64,000 nucleotides of DNA from Mycobacterium colombiense. GTDB taxonomy: Bacteria > Actinomycetota > Actinomycetes > Mycobacteriales > Mycobacteriaceae. Below are positions 51,977 through 60,363 of the stretch, one piece after another. The first letter of the stretch is position 1, and each line of letters opens with the position of its first letter. The position numbers and the translations under genes are program-made. The stretch is from contig NZ_QMEU01000003.1 of assembly GCF_003284975.1 (NCBI RefSeq), positions 80,897 to 144,896 of the forward strand. Reading direction: 5' to 3'. The notes below the pieces were generated by a model. That model was not told the origin of the DNA and made no database searches. It worked only from the letters and a program-made list of their open reading frames with translations.

Positions 51977-51990
51977 TAGAACGTGTTCTA
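51977..51990. promoter_or_regulatory. KstR-type operator, perfect palindrome
   Basis: TAGAAC-GT-GTTCTA is a perfect inverted repeat and fits the KstR consensus TnnAACnnGTTnnA fully. It is 37 bp upstream of the LLM oxidoreductase start, overlapping the expected promoter. The second site of this kind is at 35174-35187. Confidence 0.8.
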
Positions 51991-52051
51991 GTTTCAGCAC
52001 AACCGGCAGTTGGGTGCGACGGGAGGGTCACCGTCCACCGCTGGTTTCGGA

Positions 52052-52795
52052 TTAAAGCTGGTTCTCGGGGCCGATGACCGCCCACACCGTCTTGCCGGAC
52101 GCGGTGGGGGTGCTGCCCCACGCGCGCGACAACGCTTCGACGATCGCCAGCCCGGACACGTCGATGCCCTTCGGCGGCGACGGCAGCCGCACCGCGGGCG
52201 CGTCGCTGGCGTCGGACACCGCGATGGTCGCGGTGGTGCCCTGCGCTTCGATGCGCACCGCCGGAACGCTCGCGGTGTGCTCGAGCACGTTTTCCACGAA
52301 AACGTTGACCACGACCAGGGCCACCGGAATGAGTTTCGACTGCGACCAGGTGGTGAGCCATTCGCGGACCATGCGCCGTGACTCGCGCAGGCTGGTCAGG
52401 TCGGCGGGCAGCTGGACATCGGCGCGCCGCACCGGGCGGCGGCTGTTCTGGCCGAGCGCCTTCATTGCCGCCTTCTCGCTCGGATAGACAGGCATGAAGT
52501 GGGTGATACCGCTATTGCTGATCGCCTCGCGGGCCGCCCGGTCGGCGCAGACCAACACGATCGGAACGTGGGGTGCGCTGCCAATCTGCCAGTACGCACC
52601 CATGAAGCTCGACCAGTCCGATTGGTTGCGCACTTTGAGACCGGAGACATTGACGATCACTACGGCGCCGTCGTCCAACGTGGCCTTGAGGATTCGCTCG
52701 CGAACGGTGGTGGAGTTGGCGGCATCAAGCTCACCGTCGACGGTCAGAACGGTTACCGAGTCATCCGTCCGCATCGCAACGGCCACCGGGCTCAT
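52052..52795 (-). CDS. STAS domain fused to HATPase (anti-sigma-like) domain
   Basis: 247 residues. The N-terminal part (about 1-115) is STAS-like: TVLTVDGELDAANSTTVRER, VIVNVSGLKVRNQSDWSSF. The C-terminal part (about 135-247) has the GHKL N-box NVFVENVLEHT, a SDASDAP G1-like segment and GLAIVEALSRAWG with GKTVWAVIGP. Anti-sigma factors (ATPase) and their antagonists (STAS) are usually separate proteins; one chain suggests an internal switch. No sigma factor is nearby. Start at the ATG fitting the STAS domain; the frame is open slightly upstream. Position corresponds to Rv0941c from memory. Confidence 0.8.
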   Translation of the reverse strand: MSPVAVAMRTDDSVTVLTVDGELDAANSTTVRERILKATLDDGAVVIVNVSGLKVRNQSDWSSFMGAYWQIGSAPHVPIVLVCADRAAREAISNSGITHFMPVYPSEKAAMKALGQNSRRPVRRADVQLPADLTSLRESRRMVREWLTTWSQSKLIPVALVVVNVFVENVLEHTASVPAVRIEAQGTTATIAVSDASDAPAVRLPSPPKGIDVSGLAIVEALSRAWGSTPTASGKTVWAVIGPENQL

Positions 52796-53177
52796 CCCAG
52801 CTCGGTCCTGGCGTCCGGTTCCATTTCCCGCTCCTCGCATTCTGCCGGGCCGATTGCTTGAGTATCCGCTCTCCGGGGCAAAAGTCTACTTCGCAAATCA
52901 TCGGCCACTACGCAGGCAGAAACCACAGGCTGCGATCGGGATTCGCCCGAATGTGTGCCGCAGGCCCGCAGTGGAGGCATCATGTGTTCCCCTCCCCACC
53001 CGCTGGGGCGTCCGACTTTCATCGCCCCAGCGTGCTGTGGAGTCCGTCGCCCAGCACGCGCTTCCCCGGGGGTTACCACGCGCTGAGCGCCGCCAAACTT
53101 TTGGGTATGTTCAACAAACGTGCATTAACCAGCGCAAAGGCACCGGTTCGGCGGCCGCGGCGGCCCCTAAGCGAGGC
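52796..53177. other. 382-bp region without a well-supported gene
   Basis: The STAS gene's upstream sequence lies on the left and the flavoprotein's 3' end on the right. Composition is mixed and includes GC-poor stretches (AAACTTTTGGGTATG). A possible small plus-strand gene is entered separately with low confidence. No repeat or RNA structure stood out. Confidence 0.5.
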
Positions 53178-53199
53178 TCAGTGGTTGCTCGGTGCGTAG
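52951..53199 (+). CDS. Possible small hypothetical protein
   Basis: An open frame of 82 codons from ATG, ending LLGMFNKRALTSAKAP then RRPLSEAQWLLGA. No domain is recognised and there is no clear ribosome site. It is kept because M. tuberculosis has a small gene (Rv0942) at this place and strand from memory; codon use is not convincing, and it overlaps the flavoprotein stop. Confidence 0.25.
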   Translation: MCAAGPQWRHHVFPSPPAGASDFHRPSVLWSPSPSTRFPGGYHALSAAKLLGMFNKRALTSAKAPVRRPRRPLSEAQWLLGA

Positions 53200-54383
53200 G
53201 GCGGAGCGCCCACCCCGGCGACCGAGTGCGTTCCCCACGGCGTCTGTTCGACGATGCGTGCCGGCGCGCTGCGCCGACCGATGGTCAGTGTGCCGGTCCG
53301 CACTTGCTTGAAGAGGTCGTCCGACAACGGTCCGGACGCCGAATCGAAGACGGTTCCCTGCCAGTGATAGCGGCCGTCGAGCGGGTCCAGATGGCCGGTC
53401 AGCCGGACCCGTACCGGATGGCGGGCGCCATCGATCTCCAGCGTGGCGGCTCCGCTGTACGTGTTGTCGCCGGCGGGCGCGCTGGCCGACAGGTCGAAGG
53501 CGGATGCCACCGGGGGCGGCTCGGCCGGTCGCAACTGGGCGCGCTCGTTAAACACCCGCTGGCTGCTGGCCCGCACCTCGATGCGGGCGCTGGCGGTGCG
53601 CGCCATGACTTTCAGGCAAACGGCGACGTAGCGCGCCTGGGCGTCCCGATCGGGTCCGGTGATGACGAAGTAGTTCGGGAATCCGCGCACCGCCACCCCA
53701 CAGAACGGCTCCATCCCGTCGTGCCAGGCTCGCCGCAGGGTGAGGCCACCCGCGCCGATCAGGCCGTCGTCGGCGGCGTCCTCGGGGATGAAGAAGCCGG
53801 TGCCATAGACGATGGCGTCGACGCGGTGCTCGACGCCGTCGGCGGTGCGCACGCCCGTTGCGGTGACCGCCTCGATCGCCGACGCGGCGATCGTCAGCTC
53901 CGGGGCGGCGGGCCGGGCGCGGCGGCGCAGCCAGCGTCTGGCGCGGGTGGACCATGCCGGGATGTCGGCCACGACCCGACGTGGCGCGTGGGCGAACACG
54001 GTGACAGAAGCTGCCGCCCGAGTCAGTCGCTCGAGGCGATGGGCCGCCGCGGTGTCGGTGCCGATCACCGCGATGTGCTTGCCGGACGGATCGAATTCGC
54101 GATCCCATGCCGCGGCGTGAAACGTCGCACCGCGAAAGGTCTTGTCGCCGGGCAGCTTCGGTATCCACGGGGTGCCGGGCCTCCGGTGTGCGTCGACGAC
54201 GACGTGCGCCCGGACGACGCGGCCGCTGTCGGTGTGTAGCGTCCAGGTGTCGGTGCCCTCGTCGAACACGCAACGCGGGACCGGGACGTCCAGCATCGCA
54301 ACGTCGGTCACACCGGCGGACTGCAAAACGGATCGGACGCCGGGGTCCGGACCGATGACGACCAGGGGATGCTCAGCCGTCAC
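53178..54383 (-). CDS. Flavin-dependent monooxygenase-like protein with C-terminal DUF4873 domain (Rv0943c type)
   Basis: 401 residues. It resembles Baeyer-Villiger/FMO-type flavoproteins: VVIGPDPGVRSVLQ at the start (a degraded G-x-G-x-x-G), DAHRRPGTPWIPKLPG, HIAVIGTDTAAAHRL for the second nucleotide and YGTGFFIPEDAADD. Residues about 300-401 are a beta-rich DUF4873 domain (YSGAATLEIDGARHPVRVRL, RYHWQGTVFDSASG). The GTG at 54383 gives a GTGA overlap with the diiron oxygenase, so the two are coupled and may form a redox pair. Loss of the normal FAD loop suggests altered cofactor binding. Confidence 0.82.
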   Translation of the reverse strand: MTAEHPLVVIGPDPGVRSVLQSAGVTDVAMLDVPVPRCVFDEGTDTWTLHTDSGRVVRAHVVVDAHRRPGTPWIPKLPGDKTFRGATFHAAAWDREFDPSGKHIAVIGTDTAAAHRLERLTRAAASVTVFAHAPRRVVADIPAWSTRARRWLRRRARPAAPELTIAASAIEAVTATGVRTADGVEHRVDAIVYGTGFFIPEDAADDGLIGAGGLTLRRAWHDGMEPFCGVAVRGFPNYFVITGPDRDAQARYVAVCLKVMARTASARIEVRASSQRVFNERAQLRPAEPPPVASAFDLSASAPAGDNTYSGAATLEIDGARHPVRVRLTGHLDPLDGRYHWQGTVFDSASGPLSDDLFKQVRTGTLTIGRRSAPARIVEQTPWGTHSVAGVGAPPYAPSNH

Positions 54384-55285
54384 AGAAACCTGCTGCGCTT
54401 CCAACCGCGGCGCGCGATCGGCCCCAGCAGGCCCACCTCGGTCAAAAACGCCGCCAGGGGAGCGAAGCCGGCAACCTGGATGTCACGGCGATGTGGGCTG
54501 GTGCGCGCGACCTTTCGGGCCCGCTTGGGATCCAGACCCGCCCGTGCGTACGGGACCGGGTTGCTGAACAGGTAGTTGAAGAAATACCCGCCCAACCCGT
54601 TGATGTTGGCCATGAACCAACGGTTGAACCGGGGCATCTCGACGACGCGCTTGCGGGCGCCGTCGCGCGCGAACTGGATGTGGCGCGCCTCTTCGGTGAC
54701 GTGAATTCGCATGAGGCGCTGGATGATTGGCTGCAGTTCCCGGTCGTCCATCATCTGCCGCTGCAGCGAGTCGAAGATCTCCTCACCGATCAGGGCCGCC
54801 ACCCAGAGCATCGAGCCGCGCTGAAACGCCAACGGCAGCGCATTGATGATCATCCGATGAAACAGCTTGGGGCGCACCGGCTTTGCCCCGATGCGTTCGA
54901 TGGCCTTGCCGAACATCACCATGTGGCGGGTCTCGTCGCCCAGTTCGGTCAGCTTGTAGTGCGTCGACCTGCTGGTCGGGTCCTCGTGCAGGATGGTGCG
55001 CAGCAGCGCCTGGTTGAGCATGTTCTCGAACCAGATCCCGGCAGAGAGCGTGTTGACCAATTCCTGGCGGGACAGCTCGATTTGTTGTGCGCGGGTCATC
55101 TCGTCCCACATGGGGGTGCCGTAGAGCGACACCAGCCGGGGCGGCAGATAGAACTTGTCCGGATCCAGCGGTGCGTCCCAATCGATGTCGACGACGGGTT
55201 CGTAGGACTTCTTGACCGAGCCCTTCAGCAACCGGTCCGAGAAGTCTTCACGACTCGGCCCTGTCGGCTTCACCGCAGACGTCAC
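54380..55285 (-). CDS. AurF-like diiron oxygenase
   Basis: 301 residues, all helical. Metal ligands match p-aminobenzoate N-oxygenase AurF: Glu87 (WFENML), Glu118 and His121 in DETRH, Glu in IGEEIF (168-169), His195, and Glu199/His202 in VTEEARH. Such enzymes use O2 to oxidise amines, aromatics or fatty chains. GTG start with GGAGGGAG upstream. Co-translated with the flavoprotein, a possible electron donor. A 6-8-6 palindrome lies in the promoter shared with cobF. Substrate unknown. Confidence 0.85.
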   Translation of the reverse strand: MTSAVKPTGPSREDFSDRLLKGSVKKSYEPVVDIDWDAPLDPDKFYLPPRLVSLYGTPMWDEMTRAQQIELSRQELVNTLSAGIWFENMLNQALLRTILHEDPTSRSTHYKLTELGDETRHMVMFGKAIERIGAKPVRPKLFHRMIINALPLAFQRGSMLWVAALIGEEIFDSLQRQMMDDRELQPIIQRLMRIHVTEEARHIQFARDGARKRVVEMPRFNRWFMANINGLGGYFFNYLFSNPVPYARAGLDPKRARKVARTSPHRRDIQVAGFAPLAAFLTEVGLLGPIARRGWKRSRFL

Positions 55286-55315
55286 GCGCCGCTCCCTCCA
55301 TTGGGTGCTCAGACG

Positions 55316-55335
55316 GTACCCATGGTACTGGGTAC
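55316..55335. promoter_or_regulatory. Palindrome in the AurF-like / cobF divergent promoter
   Basis: GTACCC-N8-GGGTAC, perfect 6-bp arms, with a third GGTAC in the spacer. Located 31 bp upstream of the diiron-oxygenase start codon. A TetR-type repressor of the oxygenase is the likeliest binder, but no regulator gene is adjacent. Confidence 0.4.
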
Positions 55336-55408
55336 TCGGGGTCCCGGCTAGATGTTGAAGGTTGCGATTCGGCAATCTGACGGGCAACGAGCATCAGGAG
55401 GCGACGCG

Positions 55409-56155
55409 GTGGGCCGGCACATCCATGTCATCGGCATCGGGGCCGGCGACCCCGATTACGTGACCGTGCAGGCGATCGAGGCGCTCAACGACACACAGGT
55501 CTTCTTCGCGATGGACAAGGGCGAACAGAAGAGCGACCTGGTGGCGCTGCGCCGCGAGGTCTGCGACCGGTTCATCCGCGAGCCGGGCTACCGGTTCGTC
55601 GAGCTGGCCGACCCCCAGCGGACGGACGATGCCGACTACCGGGGCGCGGTTGCTCAGTGGCACGCCGCCCGCGCGCAGATCTGGGCCGACGCGATCGCCG
55701 CCGAACTCGGTCCGCACGGCGTCGGCGGGTTTCTGGCCTGGGGGGATCCGTCGCTCTACGACAGCACCCTGCGCATCCTCGACGCGGTGGCCGCTCGGGT
55801 CGACTTCACGTTCGACGTCATCCCGGGGATCACCGCCGTGCAGGCGCTGACGGCCCGCCACCGCATCCCGCTCAACGAGGTCGGCGAACCCGTGCTGATC
55901 ACCACGGGCAGGCAACTGCGCACCCACGGGCCGTCTTCGGCATCGGCCGTGGTGATGCTCGACGGCGACTGCTCGTTTCAGGTCTGCCCGCCCGACACGC
56001 AGATCTGGTGGGGCGCCTACCTCGGCACCGACGACGAACTGCTCATCGCGGGCACGGTGGGCGAGGTGGGGCCGCGCATCGTTTCGCTGCGAGCCGAAGC
56101 CCGCGCCCGGCACGGCTGGATCATGGACACCTATTTGCTGCGACCGGCACACTGA
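55409..56155 (+). CDS. cobF: Precorrin-6A synthase (deacetylating), CobF
   Basis: 248 residues. SAM-dependent tetrapyrrole methyltransferase: HVIGIGAGDPDYVTVQAIEA, then GFLAWGDPSLYDSTLRIL, DVIPGITAVQALTARH and LITTGRQLR. It methylates C1 of precorrin-5 with loss of acetate in aerobic cobalamin synthesis. The GTG start is chosen with AGGAGG 8 nt upstream. As I recall, cobF is absent from M. tuberculosis and lost by a deletion at this locus, so its presence here argues for a non-tuberculosis species. No cobalamin riboswitch is seen in the 123-bp promoter. Confidence 0.93.
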   Translation: MGRHIHVIGIGAGDPDYVTVQAIEALNDTQVFFAMDKGEQKSDLVALRREVCDRFIREPGYRFVELADPQRTDDADYRGAVAQWHAARAQIWADAIAAELGPHGVGGFLAWGDPSLYDSTLRILDAVAARVDFTFDVIPGITAVQALTARHRIPLNEVGEPVLITTGRQLRTHGPSSASAVVMLDGDCSFQVCPPDTQIWWGAYLGTDDELLIAGTVGEVGPRIVSLRAEARARHGWIMDTYLLRPAH

Positions 56156-56159
56156 AACC

Positions 56160-57023
56160 GTGCCCGAACTACCCGAGATCGAAGCGCTGGTCGACCACCT
56201 GCGGCGCCACGCCGTCGGCCTGCCGATCGGCCGGGTCGACATCGCCGCCCTGTCCGTGCTCAAGACCTTCGACCCGCCGATCAGCGCGCTGCACGGTCAG
56301 ACCGTCGCCGGGGCCGAGCGGTGGGGCAAGTACCTCGGGCTGCGCACCGACAACCTCTTCTTGATCGCGCATCTGTCGCGTGCCGGCTGGTTGCGTTGGT
56401 CGGACAAGCTGGGCGCCGCGCCGCTGCGGCCCGGAAAGGGCCCGATCGCGCTGCGGGTGCACCTGGGCACCCCCGGCGAGGCACCCGGTTTCGACCTCAC
56501 CGAGGCCGGCACCCAAAAGCGGCTGGCGGTGTGGCTGGTCGACGACCCGGCTCAGGTCCCCGGCATCGCTGCGCTGGGCCCGGACGCGCTGGATCTGGAC
56601 GCCGACGCGCTGGCCGATCTGTTGGCCGGCAACACCGGCCGGATCAAGACCGTCATGACCGACCAGAAGGTGATCGCCGGGATCGGCAACGCCTACAGCG
56701 ACGAGATCCTGCACGTCGCGCGGATCTCGCCGTTCGCCACGGCCGGCAAGCTGTCCGATCAGCAGCTCGCCACCCTGCACGACGCGATGGTTTCGGTGCT
56801 CACCGATGCGGTGACCCGATCCGTCGGGCAAGGCGCGGCCACGCTCAAGGGCGAGAAGCGCTCCGGCTTGCGGGTGCACGCCCGCACCGGGCTGCCCTGC
56901 CCGGTATGCGGGGACACCGTGCGCGAAGTCTCGTTCGCGGACAAGTCTTTTCAGTACTGCCCGACGTGTCAGACCGGCGGGAAGATCTTGGCCGACCGGC
57001 GGATGTCGCGTTTGCTGAAGTAG
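56160..57023 (+). CDS. Formamidopyrimidine-DNA glycosylase family protein (Fpg/Nei, Rv0944 type)
   Basis: 287 residues, full length. After the initiator come Pro2 and Glu3 (VPELPEIEAL), the catalytic pair; Lys57 is in GKYLG; the H2TH motif is IAGIGNAYSDEILHVARISP; the C-terminal zinc finger is CPVCG...YCPTC. It excises oxidised bases and nicks the strand. M. tuberculosis Rv0944 is, from memory, only about 158 residues and lacks the N-terminal half, so this is the intact form. GTG start 4 bp after cobF. Confidence 0.92.
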   Translation: MPELPEIEALVDHLRRHAVGLPIGRVDIAALSVLKTFDPPISALHGQTVAGAERWGKYLGLRTDNLFLIAHLSRAGWLRWSDKLGAAPLRPGKGPIALRVHLGTPGEAPGFDLTEAGTQKRLAVWLVDDPAQVPGIAALGPDALDLDADALADLLAGNTGRIKTVMTDQKVIAGIGNAYSDEILHVARISPFATAGKLSDQQLATLHDAMVSVLTDAVTRSVGQGAATLKGEKRSGLRVHARTGLPCPVCGDTVREVSFADKSFQYCPTCQTGGKILADRRMSRLLK

Positions 57024-57064
57024 TCGCCGAGCCGCGACTTGACACCTGTCGATATGCTGCCCCG

Positions 57065-57814
57065 ATGACTCGCCAGAAGATCCTTATCACCGGTGCCAGC
57101 TCCGGCCTGGGCGCCGGCATGGCGCGTGCGTTCGCCGCCAAGGGCCGCGACCTCGCCCTGTGCGCGCGGCGCACCGACCGGCTCGATGAGCTCAAAGCCG
57201 AGCTGTCGCAAAAGCATCCGGGCATCAACATCGCCGTCGCCGCGCTCGATGTCAACGACCACGAGGCCGTCCCCAAGGTGTTCGCCGAACTCGGCGACGA
57301 ACTCGGGGGCATCGACCGCATCGTCGTCAACGCCGGCATCGGCAAGGGCGCAAAGCTGGGGTCAGGCAAGCTGTGGGCCAACAAGGCCACCATCGAGACC
57401 AACCTGGTCTCAGCGCTGGTGCAGATCGAGGCCGCGCTGGAGATGTTCAACAAGAACGGATCGGGCCACCTGGTGCTGATTTCGTCAGTGCTCGGCAACA
57501 CCGGCGTCCCGGGCGTCAAGGCCGCTTACTGCGCCAGCAAGGCGGGGCTGACGTCATTGGGTGAATCGCTGCGCGCCGAGTATTCCAAGGGTCCGATCAG
57601 GGTCACCGTGATCGAGCCGGGTTACATCGAGTCGGAGATGACCGCCAAGTCGGGGAGCACAATGCTGATGGTGGACAACGAGACTGGTGTCAAGGCACTG
57701 GTCGGTGCCATCGAGCGCGAGCCCGGCCGGGCCGTGGTGCCGCGGTGGCCGTGGGCGCCGCTGGTGCAGTTGATGCGGGTGCTGCCGCCGCAGCTGACCA
57801 AGGTGTTCGCCTGA
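57065..57814 (+). CDS. Short-chain dehydrogenase (Rv0945 type)
   Basis: 249 residues. ILITGASSGLGAGMARAFA, NAGIGKGAKLG, Ser in LISSVLG and YCASK; TVIEPGYIESEM follows. The C-terminus ends in a hydrophobic segment (WPWAPLVQLMRVLPPQL) that may contact membrane. Classical NADP SDR, substrate unknown. ATG start. Its stop is 1 bp from that of pgi on the other strand. Confidence 0.92.
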   Translation: MTRQKILITGASSGLGAGMARAFAAKGRDLALCARRTDRLDELKAELSQKHPGINIAVAALDVNDHEAVPKVFAELGDELGGIDRIVVNAGIGKGAKLGSGKLWANKATIETNLVSALVQIEAALEMFNKNGSGHLVLISSVLGNTGVPGVKAAYCASKAGLTSLGESLRAEYSKGPIRVTVIEPGYIESEMTAKSGSTMLMVDNETGVKALVGAIEREPGRAVVPRWPWAPLVQLMRVLPPQLTKVFA

Positions 57815-57815
57815 T

Positions 57816-59480
57816 TCAGCTGGTCCGCCCGCGCTCGCTGCGGTAGCGGCGCACCAGGGCGTCGGTGGAGCTGTCCGACTGCGGCGCCGGCGAGCCGTCC
57901 GCGGTGATCACCGGAAGCAGGGCCTTGGCCTGGGTTTTACCCAGCTCCACGCCCCACTGGTCGAACGAGTCGATCCCCCAGATCACGCCCTCGGTGAAAA
58001 CCTGGTGCTCATAGAGCGCGATCAGCTGACCCATCACCGACGGGGTGAGCCGGTTGGCCAGAATCGAGGTCGACGGCCGGTTACCGGGCATCACCTTGTG
58101 CGGCACGATGTCGGCGGGCGTGCCCTCGGCGGCGATCTCCTCGGCGGTCTTGCCGAACGCCAGCACCTGGGTCTGGGCGAAGAAATTGCTCATCAACAGG
58201 TCGTGCATGCTGCCGTCGCCTTCGGCGGTGGGCAGGTCGTCGAGGGGTTGGCTGAACCCGATGAAGTCGGCGGGCACCAGCCGGGTGCCCTGATGCAGCA
58301 GCTGGTAGAACGCGTGCTGCCCGTTGGTTCCCGGTTCACCCCAGAAGATTTCACCCGTGTCGGTGGTGACCGGGCTGCCGTCCGCGCGGGTCGACTTGCC
58401 GTTGGATTCCATGGTCAGCTGTTGCAGGTATGCCGCGAAGCGCGCCAGGTCATTGGAGTACGGCAGCACGGCGCGCGACTGCGCGCCCATGAAACTGGAG
58501 TACCACAGGCCGATAAGCCCAAGCAGCACAGGCGCGTTGGATTCCAGCGGCGCGGTCTTGAAATGCCGGTCGACGATGTGGAACCCGGATAGGAAGTCCG
58601 CGAAGGCTTCTCGGCCGATGACGGCCATCACCGACAGGCCGATCGCCGAATCCACCGAGTAGCGGCCTCCGACCCAATCCCAGAACCCGAACATGTTGTC
58701 GGTGTTGATGCCGAAGTCGTCGACGAGGCGTTTGTTGGTGGAGACGGCGACGAAGTGCTGGGCCACCGCGGCGTCGCCGAGGGCGTCGGTGATCCAGCGG
58801 CGTGCGGCCGTGGCGTTGGTCAGGGTTTCCAACGTCGAGAACGTTTTCGACGCGACGATGAAAAGCGTTGTGGCGGGGTCCAAGTCGGCCAGAGTGGCGA
58901 TCAGGTCGGCAGGGTCGACATTGGAGACGAAGCGCGCCGAGATCCCCGCATCCGCGTAGTGGCGCAGCGCCTGATAGACCATCACCGGGCCGAGGTCCGA
59001 TCCGCCGATGCCGATGTTGACGACCGTGCTGATCCGTTTGCCGGTGGCCCCCGTCCATTCACCGCTGCGCAACCGGTCGGTGAATTCGCCCATGGCGTCG
59101 AGCACCGAGTGCACCTCCGCGACGACGTTCTGGCCGTCGACGGTCAGTTCGGCATCCCGGGGCAGCCGCAGCGCGGTGTGCAGGACCGCGCGATCCTCGG
59201 AGGTGTTGATGTGCACCCCGGCGAACATCTGGTCGCGCCGTTCTTCGAGACTGGCCGTGCGCGCCAGATCGACCAAGAGCCGCAGCGTTTCTCGCGTGAT
59301 GCGGTGCTTGCTGTAATCGATGTAGAGGTCACCGACGGAGACGGTCAGCTCGCGGCCGCGATCGGGATCGTCATCGAAGAACTGGCGCAGATGGGTCTGG
59401 CCGATCTGTTCGTGATGCCTGCGCAGGGCGTCCCACGCCGGGGTGGCGGTGATGTCGGGGAGGGTGTGCACGGATGTCAT
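57816..59480 (-). CDS. pgi: Glucose-6-phosphate isomerase
   Basis: 554 residues, full length. The family motifs are [60 protein letters not shown] and [13 protein letters not shown]. It interconverts glucose-6-phosphate and fructose-6-phosphate in the cytosol. ATG start; the start codon is the edge of a MIRU-type repeat, whose GAAGAGGAG is the ribosome site. It may also link the polyol operon's fructose phosphates to central metabolism. Confidence 0.98.
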   Translation of the reverse strand: MTSVHTLPDITATPAWDALRRHHEQIGQTHLRQFFDDDPDRGRELTVSVGDLYIDYSKHRITRETLRLLVDLARTASLEERRDQMFAGVHINTSEDRAVLHTALRLPRDAELTVDGQNVVAEVHSVLDAMGEFTDRLRSGEWTGATGKRISTVVNIGIGGSDLGPVMVYQALRHYADAGISARFVSNVDPADLIATLADLDPATTLFIVASKTFSTLETLTNATAARRWITDALGDAAVAQHFVAVSTNKRLVDDFGINTDNMFGFWDWVGGRYSVDSAIGLSVMAVIGREAFADFLSGFHIVDRHFKTAPLESNAPVLLGLIGLWYSSFMGAQSRAVLPYSNDLARFAAYLQQLTMESNGKSTRADGSPVTTDTGEIFWGEPGTNGQHAFYQLLHQGTRLVPADFIGFSQPLDDLPTAEGDGSMHDLLMSNFFAQTQVLAFGKTAEEIAAEGTPADIVPHKVMPGNRPSTSILANRLTPSVMGQLIALYEHQVFTEGVIWGIDSFDQWGVELGKTQAKALLPVITADGSPAPQSDSSTDALVRRYRSERGRTS

Positions 59481-59583
59481 TGGCGTCGCTCCTCTTCATC
59501 GCTTCGCTCTGCATCGTCGCCGACGCGGGTCATTGGCGTCGCTCCTCTTCATCGCTTCGCTCTGCATCGTCGCCGACGCGGGT
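59478..59583 (-). repeat. MIRU-type repeat, two 53-bp units upstream of pgi
   Basis: Two identical 53-bp copies begin with CAT at 59478 and 59531, and a third CAT follows at 59584. Read on the minus strand each unit runs from GACCCGCGTCGGCGACGATG through CAGAGCGAAGCGATGAAGAG to GAGCGACGCCA and ends at an ATG. The sequence is the same family as the 52-bp units between pstC and pstA. The last unit supplies pgi's ribosome site and start codon. Confidence 0.88.
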
Positions 59584-59649
59584 CATGCTTCGACCCTATG
59601 GGCTAGGACGTCACGGAGCCAGGTATAGCGCCGCGCCGATGCGACCCGG

Positions 59650-59970
59650 TCAGTGACCGAGCCGGCCCCTGCCCAGGCGCAGCAACAGAATCGCCAGGTC
59701 CTTGCCTTCGGGGCCGAGTTCGCTGTAGCGCTCGATCACCTTCATCTCGCGGCTGTGCACCAGTCGCGTGCCGCCCGAGGCCATCCGGGCCTTGCCGATT
59801 GCCTGGGACACCTCGGTGCGCCGCTGCACCGCGGCCAGAATCGCGGCGTCGAGCCGGTCGATCTCGTGACGCAACTCGTCTATGTCGGTGGGCACTTCGG
59901 TGGCCACCGTCTCGATGTTCATCTCTGCTGACTCCGCGTCTTCGTCGTGATGTGGGGGTTCTGGTCTCAT
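59650..59970 (-). CDS. Chorismate mutase, AroQ delta type (Rv0948c type)
   Basis: 106 residues. DIDELRHEIDRLDAAILAAVQRR holds the first active-site Arg; GKARMASGGTRLVHSREMKV is the second; the chain ends RLGRGRLGH. A single AroQ chain with no signal peptide, so it is the cytosolic enzyme that converts chorismate to prephenate and in M. tuberculosis is activated by the DAHP synthase. The first ATG gives 106 residues; the M at the MNIETVATEV segment would give about 90. A hairpin lies in its leader. Confidence 0.92.
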   Translation of the reverse strand: MRPEPPHHDEDAESAEMNIETVATEVPTDIDELRHEIDRLDAAILAAVQRRTEVSQAIGKARMASGGTRLVHSREMKVIERYSELGPEGKDLAILLLRLGRGRLGH

Positions 59971-60363
59971 GCAGTATCGGGCCTCACAGAAGACGAGCCC
60001 CGAGTGCCGAAGCGGACCACGGGGCTCTGCGGAAGCAGTTAGACCACGGGCACCGCGAACTGGTACCCGTAGGGAAATCGGCGGCGCCGCTCCTGGGCCG
60101 AGGAGCGTCGCCGGCACTGCACGTTGAGCACGAATCGAGTGTGCCACTACACACTGTGAACACGCAAAAAAATCGCCGTCTAAGCTGCGCTTTTTGGACT
60201 CCGGTGCAATTAGCCGGCCGGATGGATCCAGGTTCGGAAAGGCCATTCCGACACGCCGGATTTCGGGTAGCGTCCGTGACGCCGCACCGGCCGGTCCGGC
60301 CACTAACCTGGTCTGATCCCGGGGCGCTGATGCGTCAGTGGGCGGCGGTAAGTTTGGACTGAC
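59971..60363. promoter_or_regulatory. Divergent region between chorismate mutase and uvrD1
   Basis: 393 bp without a gene. A perfect 8-bp stem, GAGCCCCG (59995-60002) and CGGGGCTC (60020-60027), would form a hairpin in the chorismate mutase leader. A 6-6-6 palindrome AGTGTG-N6-CACACT is at 60138-60155, and an A-rich tract (AACACGCAAAAAAATCGCC) follows. No LexA-type box (TCGAAC-N4-GTTCGA) is visible upstream of uvrD1. The remaining sequence shows nothing recognisable. Confidence 0.5.

Noticed and set aside
55286..55408. Cobalamin riboswitch upstream of cobF
   Set aside because: The 123-bp region is too short and lacks the B12-box; cobF is a biosynthetic gene in a divergent promoter with no leader to hold it.
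59971..60363. SOS (LexA) box upstream of uvrD1
   Set aside because: No TCGAAC-N4-GTTCGA or close variant is present in the intergenic region.
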